Notes: generated from the sequence alone by a model not told the origin. Numbered from the stretch's first letter, positions 8,004 through 16,135 are shown. The stretch is 64,000 bases of DNA from Streptomyces guryensis (GCF_021261325.1 NZ_JAJSBI010000004.1:1-64000), one strand, 5' to 3'. A program made the numbers and translations.

Positions 8004-9830
8004 TTGCCCAGCAAGTCTTCCGCGCGTCTCGCCGCGCTCACTGTCGCCGCCGTCTGTTCCGCGGCGTCCGCCGTAGCGCTGACCTCGCCCGCGCACGCCG
8101 ACTCCGTGCGCATCCATGACATCCAGGGCAGTACGCGCATTTCTTCGTACGCCGGCCAGAAGGTCACGGACGTGGCCGGAATTGTCACCGGCGTGCGCAC
8201 CTACGGCTCCTCCAGAGGTTTCTGGATCCAGGATCCGAACCCGGACGACAACCCGGCCACCAGTGAGGGCATATTCGTCTTCACCAGCTCCACCCCGAAG
8301 GTCGCCGTCGGTGACTCCGTGACGGTCACCGGCACGGTCTCCGAGTACGTGCCGGGCGGTGCCTCGTCCGGCAACCAGTCGGTCACCGAGATCACCAAGC
8401 CGACGGTCACCACCGTCTCCACCGGCAACGCGGTACCGGCCCCGACGGTGATCGACGCGAAGTCGGTACCCGCGCGCTACGCCCCGGCGGGCGACACCGC
8501 GGCGAGCGGCTCCATCAACGGCCTGACGCTGCAGCCGTCGACGTACGCCCTGGACTACTACGAGTCCCTGGAGGGCATGAACGTCCAGGTCGCCGACGCC
8601 CGCGTGGTGACGGCCACCGACCCGTACTCCGAGCTGTGGGTCACCGTGAAGGCACACGAGCACCGCACCCCCAGCGGCGGCACGCTCTACGGCTCCTACG
8701 ACTCGCAGAACACCGGCCGGCTGCAGATCCAGTCGCTGGGTGCGACGGCCGACTTCCCGAAGGCGAACGTCGGCGACATGCTGACCGGTACCACGGCCGG
8801 CCCGCTGGACTTCAACCAGTTCGGCGGCTACACCCTGGTCGCGAACCAGCTTGGCACGTTGAAGAGCGGCGGTCTGCAGCGCGAGACGACGAAGAAGCAG
8901 TCGCGCGGCGAGCTGGCGGTCGCCACCTACAACGTCGAGAACCTCGACCCGTCCGACAAGACCTTCGACGCGCACGCCGCCGCGATCGTGAACAACCTGC
9001 AGTCGCCCGACATCGTGTCCCTGGAGGAGATCCAGGACAACAACGGAGCGACGGACGACGGCACGGTCGCCGCCGACGTGACGGTGAACAAGCTGATCGA
9101 CGCGATCGTCGCGGCGGGCGGCCCGAAGTACGACTGGCGCTCGATCAACCCGGTCAACGACCAGGACGGCGGCGAGCCCGGCGGCAACATCCGCCAGGTG
9201 TTCCTCTTCAACCCGGAGCGGGTGTCCTTCGTGGACCGCGCGGGCGGCGACTCCACCACCGCGGTGGGCGTCACCAAGGTGCACGGCAAGGCGCAGCTCA
9301 CGGCCTCCCCCGGCCGCATCGACCCGGCGGACGACGCCTGGAAGTCCAGCCGCAAGCCGCTGGCCGGCGAGTTCGTCTTCCGCGGCCGCACGGTCTTCGT
9401 GATCGCCAACCACCTGAACTCCAAGGGCGGCGACCAGGGGCTGACCGCGCAGTACCAGCCGCCGGTGCGCAGCTCGGAGACCCAGCGCCACGCCCAGGCG
9501 ACGCTGGTCAACGCGTTCGTCAAGAGCATCCTGGACGTCCAGAAGAACGCGGACGTCATCGCGCTCGGCGACATGAACGACTTCGAGTTCTCCGACACCG
9601 CCAAGATCCTGGAGGGTCACGGCGAGCTCTGGTCGGCGATCAAGTCGCTGCCGAAGAGCGAGCGTTACACCTACGACTACCAGGGCAACCAGCAGGTTCT
9701 GGACCAGATCCTGATCAGCCCGTCGATCCGGCGGTCCTGCAAATTCGAGTACGACAGCGTGCACGTCAACTCGGAGTTCAACGACCAGATCAGCGACCAC
9801 GACCCGCAGGTGCTGCGCTTCCGCCCGTAA
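8004..9830 (+). CDS. Secreted endonuclease/exonuclease/phosphatase-family nuclease (ExeM/NucH-like)
   Basis: 608 residues. Start is the TTG at 8004, with GGAGGG eight bases before it. A signal peptide ends at about residue 32 (SPAHAD). Residues about 40-290 form an OB-fold-like domain as in extracellular nucleases (IVTGVRTYGSSRGFWIQDPN, then DSVTVTGTVSEY). The C-terminal half is an EEP (exonuclease III/DNase I fold) domain beginning VATYNVENLDP, with later motifs SLEEIQDNNG, IANHLNSKGG, LGDMNDF and ISDHDP, covering the expected Asn, Glu, His and Asp active residues. It should degrade extracellular DNA or RNA, possibly for phosphate or nitrogen scavenging. It is monocistronic and preceded by a long inverted repeat. 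Confidence 0.9.
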   Translation: MPSKSSARLAALTVAAVCSAASAVALTSPAHADSVRIHDIQGSTRISSYAGQKVTDVAGIVTGVRTYGSSRGFWIQDPNPDDNPATSEGIFVFTSSTPKVAVGDSVTVTGTVSEYVPGGASSGNQSVTEITKPTVTTVSTGNAVPAPTVIDAKSVPARYAPAGDTAASGSINGLTLQPSTYALDYYESLEGMNVQVADARVVTATDPYSELWVTVKAHEHRTPSGGTLYGSYDSQNTGRLQIQSLGATADFPKANVGDMLTGTTAGPLDFNQFGGYTLVANQLGTLKSGGLQRETTKKQSRGELAVATYNVENLDPSDKTFDAHAAAIVNNLQSPDIVSLEEIQDNNGATDDGTVAADVTVNKLIDAIVAAGGPKYDWRSINPVNDQDGGEPGGNIRQVFLFNPERVSFVDRAGGDSTTAVGVTKVHGKAQLTASPGRIDPADDAWKSSRKPLAGEFVFRGRTVFVIANHLNSKGGDQGLTAQYQPPVRSSETQRHAQATLVNAFVKSILDVQKNADVIALGDMNDFEFSDTAKILEGHGELWSAIKSLPKSERYTYDYQGNQQVLDQILISPSIRRSCKFEYDSVHVNSEFNDQISDHDPQVLRFRP

Positions 9831-9844
9831 CGGGGCGGCCCTGC

Positions 9845-10579
9845 TCAGGACTGGCTGAACACGCCGTTCAGCCAGTCCTGCCAGGCGGCTTCGCACTCCT
9901 TGATGTCGGCGTCCGGGGTGAAGTCGTGCAGGGAGATGCCGACCGGGTGGCCCCAGTGGTTGCGCCCGAAGACGCGGGTGAGGCCGCGGTCCGTGCGCAG
10001 CCCGATGAAGTACGGGTTGCGGAAGTCCACCACGGCCTCGAACTCGTCGGGCCCCCGGACCGTCACCCGGGTGCCGGCGGCCACGTCCTCGCCGACACCG
10101 AGCGCCCGCCCCACGACGGCGAGGGCGTCGGTGGCCTTCGACGCCTCGGGCCCGTCGAAGCTGGCGAAGGCGGCCGGCCGCGGCGCGAAGTGGACCAGGT
10201 ACTCGCGCAGGGTGTGCAGATAGAAGTCGGTGTGCTTGGCGGCGCCGTCGTACTGGTTGTCCCAGTCGTCGACGAAGATGCCGCTGTGCACGTACCGCAC
10301 CCAGGCCCGCCGGCCGTCGTCGCGGGGCTCGACGGTGTAGTCGAGCTGGTTGAGGGTCTGTACGGAGATGCCCTCGACGTCCTCGACGCGGTTGGTGTAG
10401 CGGTGCGGCGGGTCCCAGGCCGTGACCTTGGACCCGAAGGGCCCCTTGCCGCCGACCCGGGGCTCCGGCGGCTCCATCGGCCACAGATACCCGCCGGTCC
10501 CGGTGGTGATCGCCTTCCACACCTCCTCCGGAGTGGCGTCGACCTCGAACTCTCTGGCGATCTCGAATTCCTTGGGCAT
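9845..10579 (-). CDS. SRPBCC (AHSA1-like) domain protein
   Basis: 244 residues, cytoplasmic. The start KEFEIAREFEVDATPEEVWK is the typical first strand and helix of SRPBCC/Bet v1-like proteins (AHSA1 family), with a second half that adds another helix-grip portion. Members bind hydrophobic ligands or act as co-chaperone-like proteins. The gene begins 13 bases after an ArsR-type regulator gene and is almost certainly co-transcribed with it, the common ArsR-SRPBCC pairing in actinobacteria. Its ligand is unknown. Confidence 0.82.
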   Translation of the reverse strand: MPKEFEIAREFEVDATPEEVWKAITTGTGGYLWPMEPPEPRVGGKGPFGSKVTAWDPPHRYTNRVEDVEGISVQTLNQLDYTVEPRDDGRRAWVRYVHSGIFVDDWDNQYDGAAKHTDFYLHTLREYLVHFAPRPAAFASFDGPEASKATDALAVVGRALGVGEDVAAGTRVTVRGPDEFEAVVDFRNPYFIGLRTDRGLTRVFGRNHWGHPVGISLHDFTPDADIKECEAAWQDWLNGVFSQS

Positions 10580-10592
10580 GGTGGGCTCCTGA

Positions 10593-11189
10593 CTAGTCCT
10601 GCTCGGTTGCCTTGAGGGTGGGATGGACGGCCACGACGATCCGGTGGTCGCGCCCGCCCCCGGCGTCGGGGGCGTCGTACTTGCGGATCAGCGCGGTGAC
10701 GCCCGCCGTCAACTCCTGGACGAACGCGGCCCGTTCGGCGGCGGAGGCGAAGCACACCTCACCGTCCAGCGCATACGTCGCCAGGCGCTTGCGGGCCTTC
10801 GCGGCACCCGTGATCAGCGAGCCGACGTCCCGCACCAGACGGGCACCGAGGGCGAGCAGCCAGCGCGCGGACAGCTGATCCCGGAAACGGTCCGGGTCCG
10901 GCTGCACGGCGGCGAGCGCGAGCGGCGAGATGACGTACGACGCCGCGGTCGCCCGCATCAACCGCTCGGTGACATTGCCCTTGCGGCGCTCGCCGGCCAG
11001 CTCGACCAGACCGTGCCGCTCCAGGGCCTTCAGGTGGTAGTTCACCTTCTGCCGCGGCAGGCCGACCTGACCGGCCAGCATCGCCGCCGACGCGGGTCCG
11101 GCCGCCAGCTCGGCGAGCAGCCTGGCCCTTACGGGGTCCAGGGAGACTGCGGCGGCCTCGGGGTCCTCGATCACGGTGACGTCCAGCAT
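10593..11189 (-). CDS. ArsR-family winged-helix transcriptional regulator
   Basis: 198 residues. Residues about 15-80 form a winged helix (DPVRARLLAELAAGPASAAM, then GLPRQKVNYHLKALERHGLV) typical of ArsR/HTH_20 repressors. No metal-binding Cys cluster is present, so it is probably not a metalloregulator. The remaining 110 residues are helical and may bind a ligand or dimerise. It precedes the SRPBCC gene in the same transcript, and a large inverted repeat lies 8 bases upstream of its start, suggesting autoregulation. GGGAGGG provides the ribosome site. Confidence 0.85.
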   Translation of the reverse strand: MLDVTVIEDPEAAAVSLDPVRARLLAELAAGPASAAMLAGQVGLPRQKVNYHLKALERHGLVELAGERRKGNVTERLMRATAASYVISPLALAAVQPDPDRFRDQLSARWLLALGARLVRDVGSLITGAAKARKRLATYALDGEVCFASAAERAAFVQELTAGVTALIRKYDAPDAGGGRDHRIVVAVHPTLKATEQD

Positions 11190-11196
11190 GCGTCCA

Positions 11197-11250
11197 CCCT
11201 CCCACCGAAAACTTTTTTTGTCCAGAAGACTTGAGTTTTCGGTGAGAGGG
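11197..11250 (-). promoter_or_regulatory. Long inverted repeat at the arsR-type promoter
   Basis: CACCGAAAACT (11203-11213) pairs exactly with AGTTTTCGGTG (11234-11244), and after one mismatch CCCTC/GAGGG extends the arms to 17 positions. The 20-base centre contains a run of seven T. It covers the region where the regulator's promoter must lie, so an operator for the ArsR protein is likely. Confidence 0.6.
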
Positions 11251-11251
11251 T

Positions 11252-11334
11252 CAGCGCAGGACGGTGGGAAGGCCAGCGCAGGACGGTGGGAAGGCCAGCG
11301 CAGGACGGTGGAAGGGTCAGCACAGGACGGCGGA
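11252..11334. repeat. Tandem repeat, 22-bp unit, about four copies
   Basis: The unit CAGCGCAGGACGGTGGGAAG plus two bases starts at 11252, 11274, 11296 and 11318, the last two copies slightly diverged. The 22-base period is not a codon multiple and lies in the noncoding gap between the arsR start and the stop of the DUF3618 gene. Confidence 0.85.
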
Positions 11335-11383
11335 GCGGGTGTGCCCGATCCGGAGGTGAAGGCTGAGCAGGAGCCTCATTCCG

Positions 11384-11941
11384 TCACCGCTTGGGGTACC
11401 TCCAGCCCACCACCACGACGAAGGCCAGCGCCGCTCCGATGGCCAGCGCGGGCCGCGGATGCCGAACCGCCGCCCTGACGACGGGGCCGGCGGGCCACGG
11501 GACGTCGTGTTCCGCCCTGTGCTGCAGCGTGTGTCCCGTCCGGGTGGCCCTGTCCTGGGCGGCGTGGCCCGCGGTCAGCGCTCGGTCGTGCACCTGGTGA
11601 CCGGTCTTCGTCGCCCTGTCGTGCACCTTGTGGCCCGTTTCCGTGGCCCTGTCGTGCACCATGTGGCCCGTTTCCGTGGCCCTGTCGTGCACCTGGTGAC
11701 CTGCCTGCGTGGCCCTGTCCTGGACCACGTGGCCGGCGTGCGCGGCCGTGCTGCGCAGTTGCACGGTCATGGCGCCCGCCTTGTCCTTGAGGTCGGCCGC
11801 CCGGGCCCGTGCGCGTCCCTTCACATCCATCTTTTCCGCCAACTCCTCCACTGTTCGGCCGAGTTGGCCGCGCGTCTGCTCGATCTGCCGCCTCAGCTCA
11901 TCGGGCCCCTTGGCGCCGGTCGGCCCTGCCCTGTCGGTCAT
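11384..11941 (-). CDS. DUF3618 membrane protein with 11-residue repeats
   Basis: 185 residues. The N-terminal 45 residues match DUF3618 (ELRRQIEQTRGQLGRTVEEL, then A-E-K-M-D-V-K). Residues about 75-150 consist of six to seven consecutive 11-residue units of the type QVHDRATETGH, an amphipathic 11-mer periodicity. A single membrane helix near the C-terminus (PALAIGAALAFVVVV) anchors it. Its start overlaps the stop of the holin-like gene (ATGA), so the two are translationally coupled. DUF3618 proteins usually accompany DUF1469/holin-like proteins in actinobacteria and are thought to act at the envelope under stress; no biochemical role is established. Confidence 0.85.
   Translation of the reverse strand: MTDRAGPTGAKGPDELRRQIEQTRGQLGRTVEELAEKMDVKGRARARAADLKDKAGAMTVQLRSTAAHAGHVVQDRATQAGHQVHDRATETGHMVHDRATETGHKVHDRATKTGHQVHDRALTAGHAAQDRATRTGHTLQHRAEHDVPWPAGPVVRAAVRHPRPALAIGAALAFVVVVGWRYPKR
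11513..11743 (-). repeat. 33-bp coding repeats (11-residue units) in the DUF3618 gene
   Basis: Near-identical 33-base units such as the one containing GTGGCCCTGTCGTGCACC recur through this part of the gene and encode the H-D-R-A-T-x-T-G-H modules. They are in-frame and could expand or contract by recombination. Confidence 0.8.
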
Positions 11942-12357
11942 CGGTGCGCCCTTTCCCTGATCTCCTCGACATCGGCCCGGACGCTGCCCAGGGTCTCCTC
12001 GGGCGTGGGCGGCGCGGCGCGGCGCAGCTGGGCGCGGCCGGTCGCAGCCAGCACGGCCGCGATCACGAACAGCACAGCCGTCACGATGAGCGCCGCGGCC
12101 CAGACCGGCAGCGTCAGCGAGAGGGCGGCAACGGCCGTTCCGGCCAGGGCGAGCAGGCCGGCGTAGGCGAACGCGCCCGCCGCGCCGAGAAGTCCGCCGC
12201 CGCGTCCGGCGCGCCGGCCCTTGGCGGACAGCTCCTCCTTGGCGAGGGCCACTTCCTGCCGCACGAGCAGGGAAAGCTGTTCGGTTGCCTGCCCGACGAG
12301 CTCGCCCACCGAGCGGTGCCCGTCGCGCACCGGCTGGGGGTGCATGGTCCCGGTCAC
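11938..12357 (-). CDS. Phage-holin-superfamily (DUF1469) membrane protein
   Basis: 139 residues from GTG 12357, with AAGGAGG upstream. The cytoplasmic N-terminus SVGELVGQATEQLSLLVRQE and VALAKEEL is the signature of the actinobacterial phage_holin_3_6/DUF1469 family. Two membrane helices follow (about 60-80 and 85-110), then an Arg-rich tail. Despite the name these are chromosomal proteins without shown lytic function, usually coupled to DUF3618 genes, as here through a 4-base overlap. Part of the probable operon running from 13266 to 11384. Confidence 0.85.
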   Translation of the reverse strand: MTGTMHPQPVRDGHRSVGELVGQATEQLSLLVRQEVALAKEELSAKGRRAGRGGGLLGAAGAFAYAGLLALAGTAVAALSLTLPVWAAALIVTAVLFVIAAVLAATGRAQLRRAAPPTPEETLGSVRADVEEIRERAHR

Positions 12358-12430
12358 GGGGTCGCCTCCTTACGCGTTCCTCTCGGCTTCCTCTCGTTCG
12401 GAACACTCCGGGTACCCCCGCCGATCCCCG

Positions 12431-13123
12431 CTACCCCTGCCGGCCACCGCCCGGACCGCGCTCGCCGAGCCGGCCGAGCTGGGTCTGGAACCAGTCGAGG
12501 CGGGCCTGCAACAGGGCTGCCTCGGCGACGAGTTCGGGCACCCCGAGCCCCTCGGGCACCGCGCGGTCCGCCGACGGCAGCGCCGCGCTGCTGCCCGCCA
12601 CCACCCGCAGCCCCTCCCCGGCCAGCCGCGCGAACGCGGCGAGCGAGACGGACGTACGGCCGCGGACGCAGCCCGCACAGGAGGGCGCCAGCGCGCGCCA
12701 GCCGGGCCGGCCCCAGCCCGCGTCGGCCAGGGCGGCGGCTACCGTGCCGCACGCACAGGGGCCGACCGTGACGGTCCGTACCCACTGGCGGGCGTAGCGG
12801 AAGCCGCGCTCGAAGCGGATGTAGCGGCCGAGGACCAGGACCTCCAGCAGGACGGCCGCCCGGTGCTCGGCCGTGCACAGCAGCCCCTCTGCCGCCGCAC
12901 GGTCGTGCACGCAGTGGAAGCCGCAGCCGCAGCGACGGTGTGGTGCCTTGTGGCGCAGCCCGTAGACACAGGACGCGTCGGCCAGGACTCCGTACGGCAG
13001 CGGGCCGCCCAGCGACACGCCGGTGAACCCGGCCCGGGTGCCGTCCTGGGACAGCACCGGGTGGGCGATCTTGTATCCGGTCGGCGGCTCCGTAGGGCGT
13101 TCCTCCGGAAGCCGCAGTCTCAT
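12431..13123 (-). CDS. Uncharacterised Cys-rich protein
   Basis: 230 residues, no signal peptide or membrane helix. Cysteines are grouped: CVYGLRHKAPHRRCGCGFHC at about residues 52-71, then CACGT and CAGCVRG in the middle. This arrangement resembles a pair of zinc-binding sites. The rest is Ala/Arg/Leu-rich helix. The start codon overlaps the stop of the 48-residue gene upstream (ATGA), so they are translated together. Similar proteins occur in Streptomyces, but I know no function. Confidence 0.7.
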   Translation of the reverse strand: MRLRLPEERPTEPPTGYKIAHPVLSQDGTRAGFTGVSLGGPLPYGVLADASCVYGLRHKAPHRRCGCGFHCVHDRAAAEGLLCTAEHRAAVLLEVLVLGRYIRFERGFRYARQWVRTVTVGPCACGTVAAALADAGWGRPGWRALAPSCAGCVRGRTSVSLAAFARLAGEGLRVVAGSSAALPSADRAVPEGLGVPELVAEAALLQARLDWFQTQLGRLGERGPGGGRQG

Positions 13124-13266
13124 CGGACCGCCGGAACCTCTCCCGGAACCTCTTCGCGCACGGACGCCTCGACGTCCTGGGGCTCCTCGGGCAGTTCGAG
13201 CTCTTCCTCATGGATCCGCGGCTGCTCCTCCGCGACTCCGGTGGCCAGTGCCTTGCCGAGCTTCAT
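13120..13266 (-). CDS. 48-residue acidic protein, coupled to the Cys-rich protein
   Basis: Short gene with a perfect context: GGAGG lies 5-9 bases before the ATG at 13266, and its TGA overlaps the ATG of the next gene by the ATGA arrangement. The product begins MKLGKALATGVAEEQPRIHE and continues with many Glu and Pro residues (EELELPEEP, EVPGEVPAVR). It has no membrane helix. Translation coupling and codon bias argue that it is real. Function unknown; a binding partner of the next protein is a reasonable guess. Confidence 0.7.
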   Translation of the reverse strand: MKLGKALATGVAEEQPRIHEEELELPEEPQDVEASVREEVPGEVPAVR

Positions 13267-13426
13267 GACGCCTCCATGGGCCGATGCCGATGACCGTCAC
13301 GACCATGCTGACCCATGGCGGGCGAAATGGACATAGGGCCCGGCCAGTCGTCCCATAGCAATGCTTATCAATATCTCGTAGAAGAATTAAGTGGAGCTTC
13401 ACTGTCGGTCTGCCGAGACTGAGAGC

Positions 13427-14317
13427 ATGACGACTACCGCTCCCTTCGGCCGTGCCCTCTGCGCGATGATCACGCCCTTCACCGAGGAGGGTGCGCTCGA
13501 TCTCGACGGGGCGCAGCGCCTCGCCGACCACCTGGTCTCCCACGGGTGCGACGGTCTGGTGCTCTCCGGTACGACGGGCGAGTCGCCGACCACCACGGAC
13601 GCCGAGAAGGCGGCGCTGGTCGAGGCGGTGCGGGAGGCGGTGGGCGACCGGGCGTCGGTCGTGACCGGCGTCGGGACCGCCGACACCCGGCACACGGTGG
13701 AGCTCGCCCGGCAGGCCGAAAAGGCGGGTGCGGACGGCGTGTTGGTGGTCAGCCCGTACTACAGCAGGCCCCCGCAGGACGCCCTGGAGGAGCACTTCCG
13801 GACGGTCGCGGACGCCTCCGGGCTCCCGGTCGCGCTGTACGACATCCCGGGCCGCACCGGCACCCGTATCGAGTCCGACACGATGATCCGGCTCGCCGAG
13901 CACCCCCGGATCGTGGCGGTCAAGGACTGCTCCTACGACCTACTCGCCGCCCAAAAGGTGCTCTCGTGCACGGAGTTGGCGTACTACGCGGGCTGCGACG
14001 AACACAACCTCGCGCTGTACGCGGTGGGCGGCGCGGGCTACATCAGCACGGTCGCGAACGTCGTGCCGTCCGAACTCCGTGCGGTGCTGGACGCGTTCGA
14101 GGCGGGCGACACCCCCGTGTCCGCCCGCCTCCAGCAACGCGCCACGCCGCTCATCGAGTTGATGATGTCGGCCGGTCTGCCCGGCACCGTCACCACCAAG
14201 GCGCTCCTCAACGAACTCGGCCTGCCCGCGGGAACCGTCCGCGCCCCGCTGCGGCCCGCCGGCCGAGAGACGGTCGACGGGCTGCTGGCGGCCTACGAGG
14301 AGCTCACGGCCGGCTGA
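13427..14317 (+). CDS. dapA: 4-hydroxy-tetrahydrodipicolinate synthase
   Basis: 296 residues from ATG 13427. Class I aldolase TIM barrel that condenses pyruvate and aspartate semialdehyde, the first committed step of lysine and diaminopimelate synthesis. Visible residues: Thr49-Thr50 in LSGTTGESPT, Tyr138 in YDIPGRTG and the Schiff-base Lys166 in VAVKDCS. Length is normal. Streptomyces genomes commonly carry several dapA-like genes, so this could be a paralogue acting on another oxo acid, but all key DapA positions are present. No partner genes adjoin it; dapD lies 2.5 kb away on the other strand. Confidence 0.88.
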   Translation: MTTTAPFGRALCAMITPFTEEGALDLDGAQRLADHLVSHGCDGLVLSGTTGESPTTTDAEKAALVEAVREAVGDRASVVTGVGTADTRHTVELARQAEKAGADGVLVVSPYYSRPPQDALEEHFRTVADASGLPVALYDIPGRTGTRIESDTMIRLAEHPRIVAVKDCSYDLLAAQKVLSCTELAYYAGCDEHNLALYAVGGAGYISTVANVVPSELRAVLDAFEAGDTPVSARLQQRATPLIELMMSAGLPGTVTTKALLNELGLPAGTVRAPLRPAGRETVDGLLAAYEELTAG

Positions 14318-14348
14318 CCGGGCGGACCGACCGATCAGCGGTGACCCG

Positions 14349-15569
14349 TCAGGGCTGGGCGAAGATCGGCTCCCAGCGCCCGGCGGCCCCGTCGTTGCCC
14401 TTGCGGAAGCCGCTGAGCGGCACCTCCTTGTTGCTGCCGACGGTGACCAGCACGAGCCGGTTGTGGAACTCGTTCTTGACGTCCTTGTCGATGTCCCAGG
14501 CGATGAGCCGGTTGTCGCCGACCCAGGCGAGCAGCTGCTGCCCGCGCACCTTGGTCTTCTTGCCGGTGTAGGCGTCGACGACCCAGGAGGCGGTCTTCCA
14601 CCCCTCGCCGGCGAAGTCCCCGGCGACCAGCCTGCCGTTCGGCGACTTCCCGGCGTCGACGAACCACTCCAGGTACTTGTCGCCCGCCGGCGCGGAGACC
14701 TTCCGGCCCGTGAGGTCCCAGAACTCCTTGCCGATCTCGCCGCTGGGGTTACCGGCCCAGACATGCCCGCCGTCGTCGGTGAGGGCGAAGTCCTGGCGGG
14801 AGTTGATCATGCCGACGGAACCGGGACCGCCGCCCGCGTCGACCTGGCTCCACCGCGCCTTCCCGGACGCCACGTCGACGACGTAGAAGCCGGTTCGGTG
14901 CGAAGTCGTCCCGTCGGTCACTTCGCCGCCCCCCTTCAGCTTCTTCGGGATGGGCTGGAGGTCCGGGTTCTCGCTGTAGGTGGTCGCGACGAGAGTCCGG
15001 CCGTCGCGGGAGAACGCGAGTCCGCCGACCCCGTGGTCGACCTGGACCCACCGCTTCACCTCGCCGGAGGCGAGGTCGAGCAGGCCGATGCGCGAGGCGG
15101 GCAGATCACGCTCCAGGACGGCAGCGGTCGTCGAGCCGGGCGCGACGGCGACCCAGGACCACTTCGGGGACCTCTCGTACCTGCCGGTCCTCGGGTTCAG
15201 CAGGTAGTAGGTCCGCTGGCTGACGGCGGTGGTCTCGGTCTTCTTGACCGTCTGCGAACTGTAGTACGCGGCCAGGGTCGTTCCCCCGACGGAGATCAGA
15301 TCGCGCGGCGGCGACTGGTCGGGGTGGGTCTTGGTCTTCTGCTGGTCCACGACGTCCGAGGGACGTACGTCCTTCTTGCCGGAGTCGAGCAGCGGCACCG
15401 CGATCCCGACGGCGACCGCGGCCGCAGTGGTGAGGGCGGCGGCCGCGAGCCTGCGCGTACGGCGGCGCCGGCGGACGGCCAGGACACGGTCGGCGAACCC
15501 CGCTGCCGCCGGGTGCTGCTCGGCGGCCTGCTCGCGCAGGGCGTCGCGGACGAGTTCGTCGACGTTCAC
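14349..15569 (-). CDS. Membrane-anchored propeller-like protein paired with a sigma factor
   Basis: 406 residues. A 40-residue cytoplasmic Arg-rich head (LAVRRRRRTRRLAA) precedes one membrane helix (about 41-61). The external part has repeated W-containing strands and phrases such as GGLAFSRDGRTLVATTY and LLDLASGEVKRWV, typical of WD40/YncE-like beta propellers. It starts with GTG overlapping the stop of the sigma-factor gene by 4 bases. That arrangement is typical of a sensor or anti-sigma partner in actinobacteria, although the zinc anti-sigma motif HxxxCxxC is absent. A role in sensing for that sigma factor is inference. Confidence 0.75.
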   Translation of the reverse strand: MNVDELVRDALREQAAEQHPAAAGFADRVLAVRRRRRTRRLAAAALTTAAAVAVGIAVPLLDSGKKDVRPSDVVDQQKTKTHPDQSPPRDLISVGGTTLAAYYSSQTVKKTETTAVSQRTYYLLNPRTGRYERSPKWSWVAVAPGSTTAAVLERDLPASRIGLLDLASGEVKRWVQVDHGVGGLAFSRDGRTLVATTYSENPDLQPIPKKLKGGGEVTDGTTSHRTGFYVVDVASGKARWSQVDAGGGPGSVGMINSRQDFALTDDGGHVWAGNPSGEIGKEFWDLTGRKVSAPAGDKYLEWFVDAGKSPNGRLVAGDFAGEGWKTASWVVDAYTGKKTKVRGQQLLAWVGDNRLIAWDIDKDVKNEFHNRLVLVTVGSNKEVPLSGFRKGNDGAAGRWEPIFAQP

Positions 15570-16135
15570 GGACGCACCTCCACGGTTGAGTAGTCACGGG
15601 ACGGCTGCTCTTCGGCGTCCGCCGGGCCGAGGGCGGCGAGCTCCGGTGCCAGGACGCGCAGACGGGACAGGGATCGGTGGGTGGTGGACCGCACGGTGCC
15701 GACGGAACAGCCCAGCAGACGGGCCACGTCGGCCTCCGGCAGGTCCTCGAAGTAGCGCAGCACCAGCACGCTGCGCTGGCGGGCGGTCAGCTTGGCGAGC
15801 GCCTCGCGCATCACCACGCGCAGCTCGGCCGCGGCGGCCGTGTCACCGGAGTGCGCGAACCGCCCTCCCCCCTCGGGTGGTTCGGCGACGCTGACCTCCC
15901 GTCTGCGCCACTTCAGCCGCCAGCGGCTGACCTGCTGGCGGTACAGGATCCGGCGTACGTACGCTTCGGGCTCGTCGATCCGCTGCCACTTCCCCGCCGC
16001 CTTGACGAGCGCGTTCTGCAGCAGGTCCTCGCCGGCGTGCTGATCTCCCCCGCAGAGCAGCACGGCCGTCTTCAGCAGAGCGGACGACCGGCTGTCCACG
16101 AACTCGCGGAAGCTGTCCAGCCCTTCGGCATTCAT
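15566..16135 (-). CDS. SigE-family ECF-type RNA polymerase sigma factor
   Basis: 189 residues from ATG 16135, with AGAAGG upstream; a GTG two codons earlier (16141) is an alternative. Region 2 occupies about residues 10-75 (FREFVDSRSSALLKTAVLLC, DLLQNALVKAAGKW) and region 4 about 113-168 (LTARQRSVLVLRYFEDLPEA, then CSVGTVRSTTHRSLSRL). This is the SigE-type subfamily common in Streptomyces, typically co-encoded with a membrane partner, as here. Target promoters are unknown. Divergent from a HAD-like gene. Confidence 0.9.
   Translation of the reverse strand: MNAEGLDSFREFVDSRSSALLKTAVLLCGGDQHAGEDLLQNALVKAAGKWQRIDEPEAYVRRILYRQQVSRWRLKWRRREVSVAEPPEGGGRFAHSGDTAAAAELRVVMREALAKLTARQRSVLVLRYFEDLPEADVARLLGCSVGTVRSTTHRSLSRLRVLAPELAALGPADAEEQPSRDYSTVEVRP

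Noticed and set aside
7908..10520. Long minus-strand frame of 870 codons opposite the secreted nuclease
   Set aside because: It spans the nuclease and the SRPBCC gene in a wrong frame; composition is typical of antisense openness.
11252..11334. 22-bp repeats considered as a CRISPR array
   Set aside because: The units are directly adjacent with no spacers, and no cas genes are present.
11938..12357. Holin-like gene taken as a prophage sign
   Set aside because: No other phage gene is nearby; this family is chromosomal in actinobacteria.
13330..13426. Short near-palindromes upstream of dapA as LysR sites
   Set aside because: AGCA-A-TGCT and AGTG...CACT are too short and imperfect, and no LysR gene is adjacent.
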